From contig CM062813.1 of assembly GCA_031772625.1 (NCBI GenBank), forward strand, positions 694,162,420 to 694,226,419: a DNA stretch of 64,000 nucleotides, written 5' to 3'. This DNA is from Pinus tabuliformis. Lineage: Eukaryota; Streptophyta; Pinopsida; Pinales; Pinaceae. Made by a program: the position numbers and the translations under genes. The notes below the pieces were generated by a model, which was not told the DNA's origin, did not search any database, and saw only the letters and a list, made by a program, of their open reading frames with translations. Shown piece after piece: positions 41,201 through 51,984 of this stretch. Every line of letters starts with the position of its first letter. Within the stretch, counting starts at the first letter, position 1.

Positions 41201-43976
41201 ATGGTTCAAAATTTTCTAATGTGTTCAGAATTTGACTATCTTCACTAATCTCAGAAATCGTAAAGACATGTTGTATAGTATCTTCATCATCAACCCACTC
41301 ATTATCCCCTATTTCTGTAATTGCTTTTGCTGGAGGATACAGATTGAACTTCTTTGTCGAATTACCATCAGAAATATACATATCCCCAGACCTACAACTT
41401 ATGAAAGCATCAGCTGTGGCTAGCCAAGGTCTTCCTAAAATAACAAGATGTCCTCCTAGATTACTCTTGGGAGTTAAAATCATGAAATCCACTGAATATT
41501 CCCAAGAGTCTAGGGAGACTGGAATGTCTTCTAATACACCATCTGGTTTAATAATTGATCGATCTGCAAGTTGCAATAAAGTAGGTGTAAAAAGAAGATT
41601 AGGAAGTCTTAGTTGGTCCATAGTCTGTCTACTCATGATGTTGATAGTAGCCCCTAAATCAATCAAAGTATTTGGTATTTCTACCCCATTGATATGTGTT
41701 TTGACAATTGGACTACCGGGATCTACATATTTCTGCATAGTAATTTTTCCCATCATGATATCTGCAATTTTTCCTACCAGGTGGATCCTTCTGGTATCTC
41801 TTGGTTTCCTTCCTGGTCTTTTAAGACTCAACTCCTTTATTGTTTTTGCTAGAATAGGAATCTCTTTAATGGCTTGTAACAAGGGAATATTGATACATAC
41901 ATTCTTCAATTCATCTAGAAAATTATAGTCAGGCAACCAAATTTGTTTTTCCACTCCTTTATCAATCTGTAATCTTTCAGGGAAAGGAGGTGTGGATAAG
42001 GATGCAAGTTGCTCAACTATGGGAGTTGTGGGGGTTAATTCTTTTTCTTTTTCTTTTTGAGTGTTTGGGTTTTGAAGAGATGCTTCAGAACCCTTATTGG
42101 CTTCAAGAGACTTTTCCTCAAAAATGCTTTGCTTTTGATCATTTATAGAAGGTTTATCTAAGACTCTACCTGATCTGAGTTGTACTTCATTGAGACGAAC
42201 AATCATATAGGTAGGAAATTGTTGACCTTCCATAATGTAGGCATTTTGAGGGTTTTTATTATTGGGGTTTGGCAATGGATGAGAAGGAAGTTGATTTGAC
42301 TTCTGTTGGAATGGAAGCAAGAGTTGAGAATTTGGATTCTGTTGGGAAGGTTGTTGTTGTGGAAATGACAATGATAGTTGTGGATTTTGATTTGGAAGTT
42401 GTGGAGCTTTTTGGTTTTGAAAAGATGGAGGATATTGGTAGAATTGAGCAAATCTCCCATAAGGATTTTGCATACCTTGTACCCATGATTGAAAAGAATT
42501 TTGAGGTTGGGACCAAGGTTGTTGCCAAGGATTCCAATTTGGTTGGGGTTGAAAATTCGTAGAGTTGTTAAACCCTTGAGTTTGTTGCCCCTGCCAAGGT
42601 CTCCTTGCAACAAAACAGAGAGATTCGATTGTATTTGGATCTTCTTGAAAGACAGCTTTGAGCCCAGGAATTGAAGGACAATCCTTGGTCTCATGGTTCT
42701 CTGAACAAATTACACATGTTTCTACAACTTTTGCATCCAAGGGACATTCCCTTAGAGCATGTTTCTTCCTACACTTTGGGCAAAAGATGGCCAAAGCCTC
42801 AGCTTCTGCTTTCTGCTTATTGTGAATCTTAAGGGTGTCTAGTTGCTCACTAAGACTTCCTAAGATGTCAGTTTTGAATTCATCAAGCATGTTGCCAATC
42901 TCAGCCCTACTTACCGATCCAGTTGCAGATTTATTTGCTCTGATGAGAGAAGGATCTCTAGGCCCTTTTTGAGTTTTGGATTTCCCCCTTGAGAGATGAA
43001 CACATAATTCTGCTATATCAGAAAGTGGAAGTTGAGATACATCTCCTTTGCCCATCATATTCAAAAGATCTATCCATTCATCTCTAATGGCTTTTAGTAA
43101 AAGGGCTTTCAAGGTCTCCTCATCCAAGTTACTCATTTTTGCTCTTTTCAGATTATATTGAAATCTTTCAAGTAATTCCTCCAAGTTTTCATCTTCTTTT
43201 TGCATCATTTTGAATACCTCATCCTTGTGATTGGTGGGCATACAATAGTCCAGGTACCTATCCAAAAATGCCTGTTTCATATCATTCCAAGACCTAATGG
43301 ATTGAGTGAGTAATCCCATGAACCATTTCAAGGCTGCTCCTTTCAATGTTGAAGGAAACAGTTTGAGTTTTTGAGAGTCATCCAGATAATCATAAGTTCG
43401 ACACACCACCTCAAACTCAAATAGAAATGTTTCAGGGTCCTCATTCCTAAACCCATGGAAGTTTGGGAGGACAGATGGTGAGATGTTTTTCATTGTGGCT
43501 CGGGAGTCCTCATCAGCTATAGGAAACCCGAATGAGTTATCCCCATCCCTATTTCCTCCAATGTTACCTCTACCTCCTCCATTGTTTCCTCCTCCTCCTC
43601 TACCTCTACCTCTACCAAATCCAGTTGCTCCTTCCTCTGTCATGGTAGTTTCCTTGGAGACTTCAGAGTCTTCTGGTTCTTCTACTAAGGGTGTACCAGA
43701 AGGATTTTCTCCCTCTTCTTCAGGTGATTCTACTTTTTCAATTACAATTTGTCTCTCTGGAGAAAGAAGGAAAGGATCTCTTTCTAATTCAAATTCGATG
43801 GAAGGTATGGGAGAGTCGACTCCTGCCTCTTGAATTCCAGGAATCCTAGGGCTAGGAGTGTAAGTTGGAGATGATGGAGGTGTCTCTTGTCTATTCCTTG
43901 AAGTAGATGGAGTTGTAAAAATCGAACTTTTGGCTCTAGCTAAAAACCTTCCCCTAGAATCTCTTGCTCTATGCAT
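38259..43976 (-). CDS. Element F gag-pol polyprotein, 1905 aa (Athila type)
   Basis: Open frame starting about 260 bases from the 5' LTR. Domains in order: gag (about aa 165-330, FHGFRNEDPETFLFEFEVVC, LKGAALKWFMGLL); two zinc knuckles (about 400-435, CPKCRKKHALREC and CVICSENHETKDC); Gln/Asn/Pro-rich linker; aspartic protease (about 745-830, ATINIMSRQTMDQLRLPN); reverse transcriptase (about 1020-1230, LPFGLCNAPATFQRAV, VYMDDFTVYG); RNase H (about 1310-1430, HISTDASDTTLGAVLGQ); integrase (about 1520-1760, CGGHFADKRTAYKILSLGYY, STPYHPQANGQVEST). RT signature and tRNA-Asp primer fit the Athila lineage. The frame looks whole. It starts with a Ser/Arg-rich, disordered N-terminus. Confidence 0.96.
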   Translation of the reverse strand: MHRARDSRGRFLARAKSSIFTTPSTSRNRQETPPSSPTYTPSPRIPGIQEAGVDSPIPSIEFELERDPFLLSPERQIVIEKVESPEEEGENPSGTPLVEEPEDSEVSKETTMTEEGATGFGRGRGRGGGGNNGGGRGNIGGNRDGDNSFGFPIADEDSRATMKNISPSVLPNFHGFRNEDPETFLFEFEVVCRTYDYLDDSQKLKLFPSTLKGAALKWFMGLLTQSIRSWNDMKQAFLDRYLDYCMPTNHKDEVFKMMQKEDENLEELLERFQYNLKRAKMSNLDEETLKALLLKAIRDEWIDLLNMMGKGDVSQLPLSDIAELCVHLSRGKSKTQKGPRDPSLIRANKSATGSVSRAEIGNMLDEFKTDILGSLSEQLDTLKIHNKQKAEAEALAIFCPKCRKKHALRECPLDAKVVETCVICSENHETKDCPSIPGLKAVFQEDPNTIESLCFVARRPWQGQQTQGFNNSTNFQPQPNWNPWQQPWSQPQNSFQSWVQGMQNPYGRFAQFYQYPPSFQNQKAPQLPNQNPQLSLSFPQQQPSQQNPNSQLLLPFQQKSNQLPSHPLPNPNNKNPQNAYIMEGQQFPTYMIVRLNEVQLRSGRVLDKPSINDQKQSIFEEKSLEANKGSEASLQNPNTQKEKEKELTPTTPIVEQLASLSTPPFPERLQIDKGVEKQIWLPDYNFLDELKNVCINIPLLQAIKEIPILAKTIKELSLKRPGRKPRDTRRIHLVGKIADIMMGKITMQKYVDPGSPIVKTHINGVEIPNTLIDLGATINIMSRQTMDQLRLPNLLFTPTLLQLADRSIIKPDGVLEDIPVSLDSWEYSVDFMILTPKSNLGGHLVILGRPWLATADAFISCRSGDMYISDGNSTKKFNLYPPAKAITEIGDNEWVDDEDTIQHVFTISEISEDSQILNTLENFEPSSEYDHTQFQLDSDIECLSSRQMSLFSMEEFGSSAIEIFPGKTLNINKNLEKSQQEELTKVLQKHSTAFAWEYTDMKGIDPKTCIHHIYIEENSRPIRQPQRRMNPNLREIVKEELQKLLNVNFIYPISDSRWVSPLVIVPKKNGKWKVCIDYRELNKETLKDHFPLPFIDQVLDTLAGKKYFSFLDGFSGYNQIQVAPEDQDKTTFTCPWGTFAYRVLPFGLCNAPATFQRAVLGIFYDLIHDCVEVYMDDFTVYGNSFEEALENLEKVLIRCKETNLSLSHEKCFMMFTEGIVLGHHISGDGIKVDRSKVEVISKLPIPNCQKDVRSFLGFTGYYRRFIENFTKIASPLFKLLTKDCEFNWDPDCQSTFETLKTRISEAPILRGPNWKLPFHISTDASDTTLGAVLGQKDLIPYAIYYTSKNLTPTELNYTVTEKEFLAVIHAINKFRHYITSYETFVHTDHSTIRYLMNKPVTNGRVTRWLLLLQEFNITVLDRQGKQNTVADFLSRIQNTNEDSPVEDKFPDEYLFAVTIKTPWYADIANYLVTGKLPPHLFPNEKRKIIQESSHYSWISSELFKTGPDCVIRRCVREDEMPDILKACHDEPCGGHFADKRTAYKILSLGYYWPSLFKDAKQYVRRCDSCQRVGRPTLSNEMPLQPQVLIEPFEKWALDFIGPINPPSKQKKYILVCTDYVTKWVEAKALPSATENSVVQFLFEDIFTRFGVPREIVTDQGSQFTSNLMEKLMEEYKIKHKKSTPYHPQANGQVESTNKVLESIITKTVHLHRRDWAERLPEALWAYRTTWRNTTGHSPYELVYGKEVLLPIEFQVKTFKMAVQLGMNLSEAQKHRMEQLNEQDEIRQDAILRTDLVQHQRTKWHDRYIKERKFQKGDWALLFDSKFKDFKGKFQTHWLGPYEIDEVFSNGAVRVKTIDEFQTPLIVNGHRLKIYHKPLSKEDFVKIFQENSAMRLVEKNSSPPSA

Positions 43977-44207
43977 GTCATTTTTTATTTTTTTTCAGGT
44001 CGGGCTAATAATTCTCTTTCTGATCTTCCAGGTCACTCTAGGTGCAAGAAGAGAGCATACTCAAGAAATTATTAAACCAATAAATTTCTCTTTTCTGATC
44101 CTCCAGATCACATTAAGTGCAAGAGGAGAGCATACTTTGAGATGTTATCAATTTCCTTCCTTGAAATTTTCTTGTTTTTTTTTTTTTAAGAATTTGGCTA
44201 CCTAATT

Positions 44208-44233
44208 TCACTTCCCCGGCAACGGCGCCAAAA
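44208..44233 (-). other. Element F primer binding site, tRNA-Asp
   Basis: Minus strand TTTTGGCGCCGTTGCCGGGG directly follows the LTR end GACCAAACA. It matches the plant tRNA-Asp 3' end complement exactly over this stretch. Confidence 0.93.
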
Positions 44234-46027
44234 TGTTTGGTCAATTTAGTGATGTCTAAATTGCAACTTTTAAATGTCAACCCGGGGCTCGTAAGCTGAT
44301 GAAGTGAGGTGTACTATATGTACTTAGATAACCTTTTCTTAATCTTTTGTCGTTTTTATCTTTTTAGTTGTTTTTGATTATATCTTTCCTAATGTGATGT
44401 GATGGAGATGTAATAAACCGAGTGAATGTGGGTGATTGTGATGATTTCTAAGTGATTTCTTGAAACTTAAAGAGTATTCTAAAAGAAAGCTTGAACAACA
44501 ATTGCAATAAAATCAAAGCTTAAAATCAAATAAAGGACTAATGGCATCGGCCCAGTATCTCTGCTGCTGATGAAAATGAAAATGAAATATATATTAACTC
44601 AATTAAAAGCAAGAACATCTACTTTACACTATTTTAACTCTTCATTTAAATCTAATCAATGTGAAATCTAAGTGAGACAAATCACACTATTTTAACCTTT
44701 TCTTAATCATGTGAGAACAATTATGAACAGGTCAGCAATGTGAGTCTTAAAGCAAAATAAACCAAGCTGCACTAAGTGATATTTTGGCTCCAATAAAGTT
44801 AGTTGATTATAGAAAAAGAACCATCAATGAATGAACAACTTGATAACTACTGAGCAGAAAGTAAAGTGCAAGTTAAAGAAATGATACTAATGAAAATCAA
44901 ACTGCAGAAAAATAAAGGTCAGCAGCCTAGACAAGATGATCACACATGCCACTAGTTAGGAAAAGAAAAGAAAGAAAATTGTCCCGGCTCGCCTAAGAAA
45001 CCTGCATAACACACTGATCAGTCATGAACAAAAGTGCAGAAATGTAAATCAGCAGAATTCAAAGTTTATGTACACTAATATACATGTTGAAAAAAATAAA
45101 ATGCAGCAATTCATAAAGGTAACTGTACATTAATATACATGAAATCAGAAAAAGAAATGAAAGAAATTAAAAGTAAAGCTACTGTACAGTGGTTGCAGCA
45201 AACAGGGGCCCTCTGCCTACTTCAGCCAATCCAAAGAGCAGTTACACGCTTAGAAACAGAACAGTCTTCTCATAGATTAACAGCAAATGTAAAATACAGT
45301 GGGGAGCTTATAAAAACGCTTACAAAAGAGGTTTTTAACAGTGTTTTCAAAATGGATTAACGACTAACTATCCAACGTTCAAAGACGCTTTATTTATAAC
45401 AGAGGAAAGCAAACTAACTTAACGAAAACTAAGCTATTCAAGCAGCTGTGTAAAAACACGTAATCTTGCTGCGTCCTCGGATTTAGGCAACGGTCGTTGT
45501 GGGCATTCAATCTGCTGTTGGATTCATGTTTCCCACTGTCTTCGTGGCTGAGGGAGATGCCACTTGTTCTTCACGTGCTCCAAAATAGAACACGCAAAGC
45601 CGTGCCACCGCTAATGACCTCTGTTTGACCGTATTTGCTTCCTCATTGACCACGGGTTTTTGTGACCGGTTTGGGTGAGCTGGAAGGACACACACCATGT
45701 CCTTGGTTCCACGAACTTTCCCATGTGGCTCTTCTTCCCGGAGGACACCTGGAACATATCATTTAATAAAACAACTGCAGAATCCCGGGTTGGCTGCAGA
45801 AACCGGGATCAGCTGCGGAAACCCTGTGTGAGCTGCGGAAACGCAGCACTTTGAACCAAAATTCTAAACCAACAACAGTCATTAGCATAATTAGAAAACC
45901 ATGTAAAAAGTCCTAAAATACAATGATTTGAGCAATTTGATGGAGGGAATGAGTGGCAAAAGAAGGAAATGAATAGGAAAAGGAGGTTGAGAGGATGTGT
46001 AAAGAAATGCAGGTTTGAGGCTCAACA
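44234..46027 (-). repeat. Element F 5' LTR, 1794 bp
   Basis: About 98% identical to 33688-35482. TATA-like sequence on the minus strand at about 45391-45399. The U3 part has the GCTGCGGAAAC repeats at 45775-45845. Confidence 0.96.
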
Positions 46028-46032
46028 ACAGG

Positions 46033-46821
46033 TTTAAATAATTTAAGGCTCTAGTGGAAAACCAGACAGAGAAGAATATAAAGGTGTTGAGGATAGATAA
46101 CTGTGGAGAGTTTTGTAGTAAGGAATTTGAAGAATTTTATAAGAAGTATGCTATAGCACGGCAGAATACTACTCCATATACACCTCAGCAAAATGGAGTT
46201 GTAGAAAGAATGAACAAGACGTTGATGGAAAGGGCAAGAAGCATGCTTAGTGGTGCCGGGTTAGGAAAGGAATATTGGGCAAAGGTGGTGGAGATAGCAT
46301 GTTACCTGGTCAACAGATCACCTTCATCAGCATTGGAGGATAAGACCCCACAAGAGGTATGGACTAGTAAGAAACCCTCTCTTTCACATCTGAGGGTATT
46401 TGGATGTGATGCATATGTATATGTTCCAAAGGAGAAACGAACCAAGTTGGATAGTAAATCTGAAAAGTGCATCTTTATTGGGTATAAGGATGGTTTAAAG
46501 GGTTACAAGCTTTGGAACCCAGCAACAAGGAAGGTTGTGGACAGCCGAGATGTGGTGTTCAAAGAGGTGAAAGATGTTATTAAACATGAAGTCCAACGAA
46601 AGGAACTTGAGAAGATAGAGTTTGACCTAAAGGAGGAAGAATCAGACTCTACAGCAGAGGAGGAATCAGAAGATGAAGAGCCACAAACTCCGAGTGTAAG
46701 AAGATTAGTTCAAGAAAGAAGGAAGCCAGAAAGGTATATTCCATCCGCTTTCTGTTCAAATTTTGCTTTATCTATTACTGATGATGATCCCAGAACTGTG
46801 AAGGAAGTAGTAGATTCATAG
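46033..46821 (+). pseudogene. Element E integrase, C-terminal part (right of element F)
   Basis: Continues the copia integrase core: KVLRIDNCGEFCSKEFEEFY, TTPYTPQQNGVVERMNKTLM, then the zone before RT (FGCDAYVYVPKEKRTKLDSK, KCIFIGYKDGLKGYKLWNP). Confidence 0.92.
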
Positions 46822-46845
46822 GATGGAAAACTCTAGAAAGATGCC

Positions 46846-47763
46846 ATGGTTGATGAAATGACATCTTTGCACAAAAATGAGGCTTGGGATCTAGTGGAGT
46901 TGCCGGCTGGAAGGAAACCCATTGGCAACAAATGGGTGTTCAAGAAGAAGACAAATGCAGAAGGAAAGGTGGAGAAATACAAAGCTCGATTGGTAGCAAA
47001 AGGTTATTCCCAAGTGCCAGGAATTGATTTTGGTGATATTTTTTCTCTTGTTGCCAAGGTAACTTCTATTAGATTAATTTTATCTATTGCTTCTGCTTTT
47101 GATTTTGATGTAGAACAGATGGATGTGAAGACAACATTTCTTCACAGGGATCTGGAAGAGGAGATCTACATGAAGCAACCTGAAGGCTTTGCGGTGAAGG
47201 GTAAGAAAGAACTGGTATGCAAGTTAAAGAAGTCTTTGTATGGGTTAAAACAGTCACCAAGGATGTGGTATCAGAAATTTGATACATTTATATGGGGACT
47301 TGGCTTCACCAGAAGCAAAGCAGATCACTGTGTGTATTTTAAATTAATTGGTGACCATGTTATTTATCTGGTCTTGTATGTGGATGATATGTTGCTGGCT
47401 GGAAATGACAAAGAAATTATCCAGGATTTGAAGACCCAATTGTCCTCCAAATTCGACACGAAAGATCTTGGTGCTGCAAACTATATTTTGGGCATGGAAA
47501 TTAAAAGAGATCGGGCAAAGAGGAAGCTCTGGTTAAAGCAGAGGAAGTATGTCGAGACAATACTACAGAGGTTTAGTATGCAAGATAGTAAACCGGTGAA
47601 GGTTCCTATTCTTGTAGGTGTAAAGTTATATGTTGAACAGTGTCCCAAGACACAAGAACAGGAAGAGGATATGTCCCGTGTTCCATGTGCAAGTGCATTT
47701 GGTAGCCTGATGTATGCAATGGTTTGTACTAGACTAGACATTGCACATGCAGTGGGAGTATAG
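46846..47763 (+). pseudogene. Element E reverse transcriptase
   Basis: Copia RT: AWDLVELPAGRKPIGNKWVF, YKARLVAKGYSQVPGIDF, SLYGLKQSPRMWYQKFD and the catalytic box LVLYVDDMLLAGND. Open for about 305 codons. Copies element RNA into DNA (family knowledge). Confidence 0.95.
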
Positions 47764-47805
47764 AGCAGGTTTATGTCAAAACCAGGGAAGGAGCATTAGA
47801 CAGCA

Positions 47806-48363
47806 GTGAAGTGGGTTTTCAAGTATTTGCGTGGCATTAGTGATTATGGTTTGTGCTACCAAGGAAGACCAGGATTAGATAGAGTTTTGGATATCCATGG
47901 CCTTTTTGATGTAGACTGGGCTGGAGATCTGGATCAGAGAAGATCTACAAGTGGGTATGTGTTTAACCTATTTGGAGGTGCAATCAGTTGGATGAGTAAG
48001 AAACAATCTGTAGTGGAACTATCAACTATAGAGGCAGGATACATGGTAGCCACTCATGCAAGCAAGGAAGCAATTTGGTTGCAAATATTGTGTTCAAGTA
48101 TGGGGTTAGTACAGGGAGCTATAAGGATAGACTGTGACAGCCAAAGTGCAATTTTCTTGGCAAAGAACCCTGCTTATCAATCAAAGACAAAGCACATTGA
48201 TGTTCAGTATCACTTTGTGAGGGATATGATAGAATACAAAAAGGTGTTGCTGGTAAAGGTGGACACTATGAAGAATATTGCAGATGCATTGACAAAATCT
48301 GTGAGCTCTGAGAAGTTCTCCTGGTGTAGAGAAACAATGGGCGTTTCAGGGCTAGAAAAATGA
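47806..48363 (+). pseudogene. Element E RNase H
   Basis: GLFDVDWAGDLDQRRSTSGY, VVELSTIEAGYMVATHASKE, RIDCDSQSAIFLAKNPAYQS, HIDVQYHFVRDMIE: the standard copia C-terminal RNase H. Ends 50 bases before the 3' LTR. Confidence 0.95.
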
Positions 48364-48400
48364 CTAAACTCTCTTGTGGCCCCTTATGGAAAGAAAACAA

Positions 48401-48858
48401 CAAGTGGGAGAATGTTTGGTTGTGTTATATTCTTTCCACGACTAACCTACATGGTGAATAGGGGGTTAGAGGGGGGGCGGAGCCTCCCCTTTGTTGCACC
48501 AATTGCGCAGTAGGGGGATCACAGGGTTGTTTGAGGGAGGCAGGTAACCCCCCTCTATGGGGTCCGGGGCAGTGCCCCGGGAAAAAAAAAAATGGACCCT
48601 ATATTAGGTTAGGCAAACCTACCTATGGTTTTCAGTCCATGCTTTTGGACGAAATGGTTTTCGGTCCATGGTATTGGATGCTTTGGCATGTATAAATATG
48701 TATTGTAACCTTGAAATGAATATAATGAAAAATCAAGCTAGTAGTCCCGGTTTTGGGATCCAGGGGAAAATCTCTATAAAAATATGCTCTCGCATTGTTT
48801 ATTTTCTGTGTTTTAGAATTCATATGCGGGTAAGTTTTGTACGAGGTTAAAACCTACA
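48401..48858 (+). repeat. Element E polypurine tract and 3' LTR
   Basis: CAAGTGGGAGAA (48401-48412) directly precedes the LTR start TGTTTGGTTGTG at 48413. LTR ends AAACCTACA at 48858. TATA box TATAAATATG at 48691. Confidence 0.93.
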
Positions 48859-48863
48859 ACACA

Positions 48864-49579
48864 ACCTACAAAACTTGTGATATAGGAAAGTTTTGATGCA
48901 GCGGACACGATATTAAATTAAAAATGTTATGATAAAGCCAATCGGTTCCGCAACCATATCGGTAATTGGAGTTTAGGTCTTATTGGAGGTACCATTTCAA
49001 AGTTTTGATAAAGTGGCGAATATGATTTGATAGATAAATCATTAACTTAAATCAAGTCGAGTCCGCATATCGGAAATCATAGCAAAACAAAGGTTATATG
49101 ATATCACTTATCAGAGATCGTTGGTTTTGAGTGGTGACACACAATAAAACGCCGATATGATATTTCTTCGATAGGGTTTTATTACATTCCTTGCGATATA
49201 TTTTCATTTGTGAACTTTGGTTAAAAGGTTTCCAAATTTTGTCACTCCAATAATGTATTATTATTCAAAGGCCCGACTTAAATTTGGTTTAGTAAAAATA
49301 TTAAAGTCACACGATAATATATGTCATCAGGTTTGTCATCAATTGTAATCCTCCAATAGTGCAGCATCCATCAAGCATGCTTATATTTCCATCAATGACA
49401 ATTATTGACCAACAGAAAGTTCATTATGATGCAATAAAAAACAATCAAGCAATTCAGCCACAATTAATCATCATTATATTGATAATAAAACCATTACTAA
49501 CATATGTGTAAATTATATATAAACTTCAAGTTATATCATGTCCAATATAAAAGGTTCTAAATTTATAAAAGTTGCATTT
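48864..49579. other. Non-coding stretch between elements E and L
   Basis: About 700 bp, AT-rich, no ORF or repeat recognised. Confidence 0.6.
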
Positions 49580-49854
49580 TGTTGGGTTGTGTTATATTCT
49601 TTCCACAACTAGCCCACATAGTTAACTGGGGGGTTAGAAGGGGGGCGGAGCCCCCCCTTCGTTGCGCCAATTGCGTAGCAGGGGGAGTCACAGGTGGTTT
49701 GAGGGGTGCAGGTAACTCCACTCTATAGGGACCCTATATTAGGTTGGGCGGACCTACCTATGGTTTTGTGCATGTTTTTGACACATGGTTTTGGACGCAA
49801 TGGTTTTCGGTCCATGGTTTTGGACGCGATGGTTTTCGCTCCATGGTATTGGAT

Positions 49855-50721
49855 TGTTGGGCATGGAATCCCCCCACAGTAGGTTTTGGGGCTCAAAGTC
49901 GAAGTTTTGGTCAAAATTTTTGTAAGACTCCACGAATTACGGGAGCTGAGCACGAAGTAGAGGTTAAGTCATAAGGTTGTCCACCCTAAAGCAATGTAAT
50001 GTAATGTAAAGTCATATCGGCCTACCCATGGTCTGCAAACCATGGGATTGTATAAATAGAGCGAGGCTCTAAGTTGTAAAGATAGTGGAGGAGAGAGTGG
50101 TTAGAGAAGGAATGGTTCGATCTTAGAGTAGGATTCTAAGTGTATTGGGTCATAGTAGTAGGAAGAGGCTCTGCAGCTGAGTGTGCAGAGGCCTAGTAGA
50201 GTCCGCAGTTGAGTGTGCAGACCCCTACAGCTAAGTGCACAGGGTGGTTTCGAGTCTGTAATTGGGATTGAATATTAATAAAGAGAAATTTGATTCTTAT
50301 TGCTGTGTATTTGTTGTGCATTATCTTCTTTATGTTTATATTAGTTTATGTATCGCGCGCACTGATATGATTGTTGAGTATGTTGTAATAACCATAAATC
50401 TTACACACACAAGTTAAGAAATCGGTTAATTAGCAAGGAACTTGGGTAATATACGGGTCACACCTCGAGTAGGGCTGCGCGGAAACAGCAACATGGGTTG
50501 TGAAGGAATAGCAAGTGCGCGTAGCGATAGGTCAGACCGCAAACCTCCAGAAGCCCATCAGACATCCCTAGGGTGCGAAACCTGGTTCTAGCACCCTCCG
50601 ATACTACTTTGGATGAGACCTCAATCCACGCTCCGTGGACTATTTCCGAAAGGGCCAGTAGTACTGGGATTTGCTTGGCTAAATCACCTCTGAAACTGGG
50701 TCAGACCCCTACAAGCCAAAA
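49855..50721 (+). repeat. Element G 5' LTR, 867 bp
   Basis: Starts TGTTGGGCATGGAATCCCCC. TATA box TATAAATAG at 50051-50059. Short repeats of the type CAG(C/T)TGAGTG(T/C)GCAGA around 50175-50245 are shared with the other family LTRs. Confidence 0.92.
50051..50059 (+). promoter_or_regulatory. TATA box of the element G 5' LTR
   Basis: TATAAATAG, conserved at 59471-59479 in the 3' LTR and in the D-family LTRs. Confidence 0.65.
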
Positions 50722-50748
50722 AATGGTTCCATTGCCGAGACTAGGATC
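50722..50748 (+). other. Element G primer binding site, tRNA-Glu-like
   Basis: TGGTTCCATTGCCGAGACT follows the LTR end. It resembles the complement of a plant tRNA-Glu 3' end (TGGTTCCGTTGCCGGGA) with a few differences. Confidence 0.75.
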
Positions 50749-50764
50749 TGCATAAAGGATGTCT

Positions 50765-51240
50765 GATGTCATGCCACTGGAACCCAATCAAAAAAGAAAT
50801 TGACAAGTGGTTGGACAAGAAGATTCATGAGTTCGCAGCATAGGAGAACAGAAATCCGCAAGTATCTAAGGAACAGTGGTTGGAGCGCTACTTGTATACG
50901 GAAATCCACAAAATTTTCTTTTCATCCTTTCCGTCTGAGCTATATGAGTGGATTACGAAGTTAACAAATAGTCAGGGAAGGTATTAGCTTGACAAACCAA
51001 TAGTGTGGACTCCGGAATTAGTGCACAGACTAGAAGTATCAAAAGATAAGATAGTGCGAGCTGTGGACCATTGGCTCGACCAAATAATAGGAGGATTTAT
51101 CACTAAGTTCATGGTAGACACAACCGTCAACTACAGTGAGGCAGAGCGACTTTTTCTCAAGGGACTGCGAGGTAAGTATATTAAATCTTTGAACACTTGG
51201 ATTAAGATGCCATTGTGTGAAAAGCGGGTTATGTGAATAA
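50765..51240 (+). pseudogene. Element G N-terminal gag-associated domain
   Basis: Matches the element D domain at 27243-27722 (here VWTPELVHRLEVSKDKIVRA, HWLDQIIGGFITKF). The longest open piece is 51003-51236. Broken. Confidence 0.7.
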
Positions 51241-51327
51241 ATTAATGTTTGGGACTACGCCAAGTGGGAAGATCTATAGAAGCGGAAGTAGTGAGGAGTT
51301 GGAAAACAATCCCTTAATTTCACCCTC

Positions 51328-51984
51328 GTGGGAAAGCGAGGAGGAGCTCGAAAAATTTTCTTCGAGAAGTGTGGTCGGTTTAATAAGATAGATAATTTTG
51401 TGTTTACCACCCCCACCCACACGCCACCCGTTTCACCCCCCTCACCTCCATCTCCACCCACTCCACCTCCGCCACCACCGCAGTTCAGTATGGCGAGTGT
51501 GATCAAACTATTGGTGTTTAGAGTAGGAAACAAAGATCCAGACCAATTCTGGTTCCTGTTAAGAGAAGTATGGGAAGCACAGGGTGTCGTGGATGATAAT
51601 ATTAAAAAGGCAAAGCTGGTGAGTACACTGCAGGATCGCACATTAACGTGGTATATCAAGCATTCTAATGACCACCTGAATGCAGGAATTGCAGAGATCC
51701 AGGCCTTGCTAAATAGGGAATTTAGCAGGCCAAAACCAGAGACACAATCAATCAACAGATTTAAGGAGATCACAATGCTCTCAGGCGAGACCCCCTGGGA
51801 TCTGGACCAAAGGCTAAAGAGTACGATCCATGAAGCCAATATGACATTAATAGATGCACAGCATTGCGCATGGTTTGTGGCCTCACTCACGCCACACTTA
51901 AGAACGGCGTTGTCACAGCAAAAACTTTCCACCCAGGCCGAAGCATTGGAGATGGCAATGAGATTGCATGAGACCCCTATATAA
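51328..51984 (+). pseudogene. Element G gag capsid-like domain with Pro-rich lead
   Basis: Open for 218 codons. A run of Pro with Ser/Thr (about aa 30-52, PPSPPSPPTPPPPPP) precedes the domain FRVGNKDPDQFWFLLREVWE, DRTLTWYIKHSNDHLNAGI, FKEITMLSGETPWDLDQRLK. Confidence 0.8.

Larger units (their letters stand above)
33688..46027 (-). mobile_element. Element F: Athila-type Ty3/gypsy element, structurally complete
   Basis: LTRs 33688-35482 and 44234-46027, target duplication ACAGG (33683-33687, 46028-46032), tRNA-Asp primer site, 1905-aa gag-pol, accessory ORF region, polypurine tract AGTGGGGGTA. Length 12.34 kb. LTRs differ at about 35 sites in 1.79 kb (hand count, about 2%). The main frame looks whole; at most one or two breaks in the accessory region. 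It is inserted in the integrase region of element E. Confidence 0.96.
31486..48858 (+). mobile_element. Element E: Tnt1/Tork-like Ty1/copia element, split by element F
   Basis: 5' LTR 31486-31980, initiator-Met primer site, gag, protease, integrase, reverse transcriptase, RNase H, polypurine tract, 3' LTR 48413-48858. Target duplication ACACA at 31481-31485 and 48859-48863. Without F it is about 5.0 kb, normal for copia. The order protease-integrase-reverse transcriptase is diagnostic. Broken, about five breaks besides the F insertion. Confidence 0.95.

Noticed and set aside
43483-43833. Plus-strand Pro/Ser-rich ORF
   Set aside because: Reverse strand of the Gly/Arg-rich N-terminus of the element F polyprotein, with no independent support.
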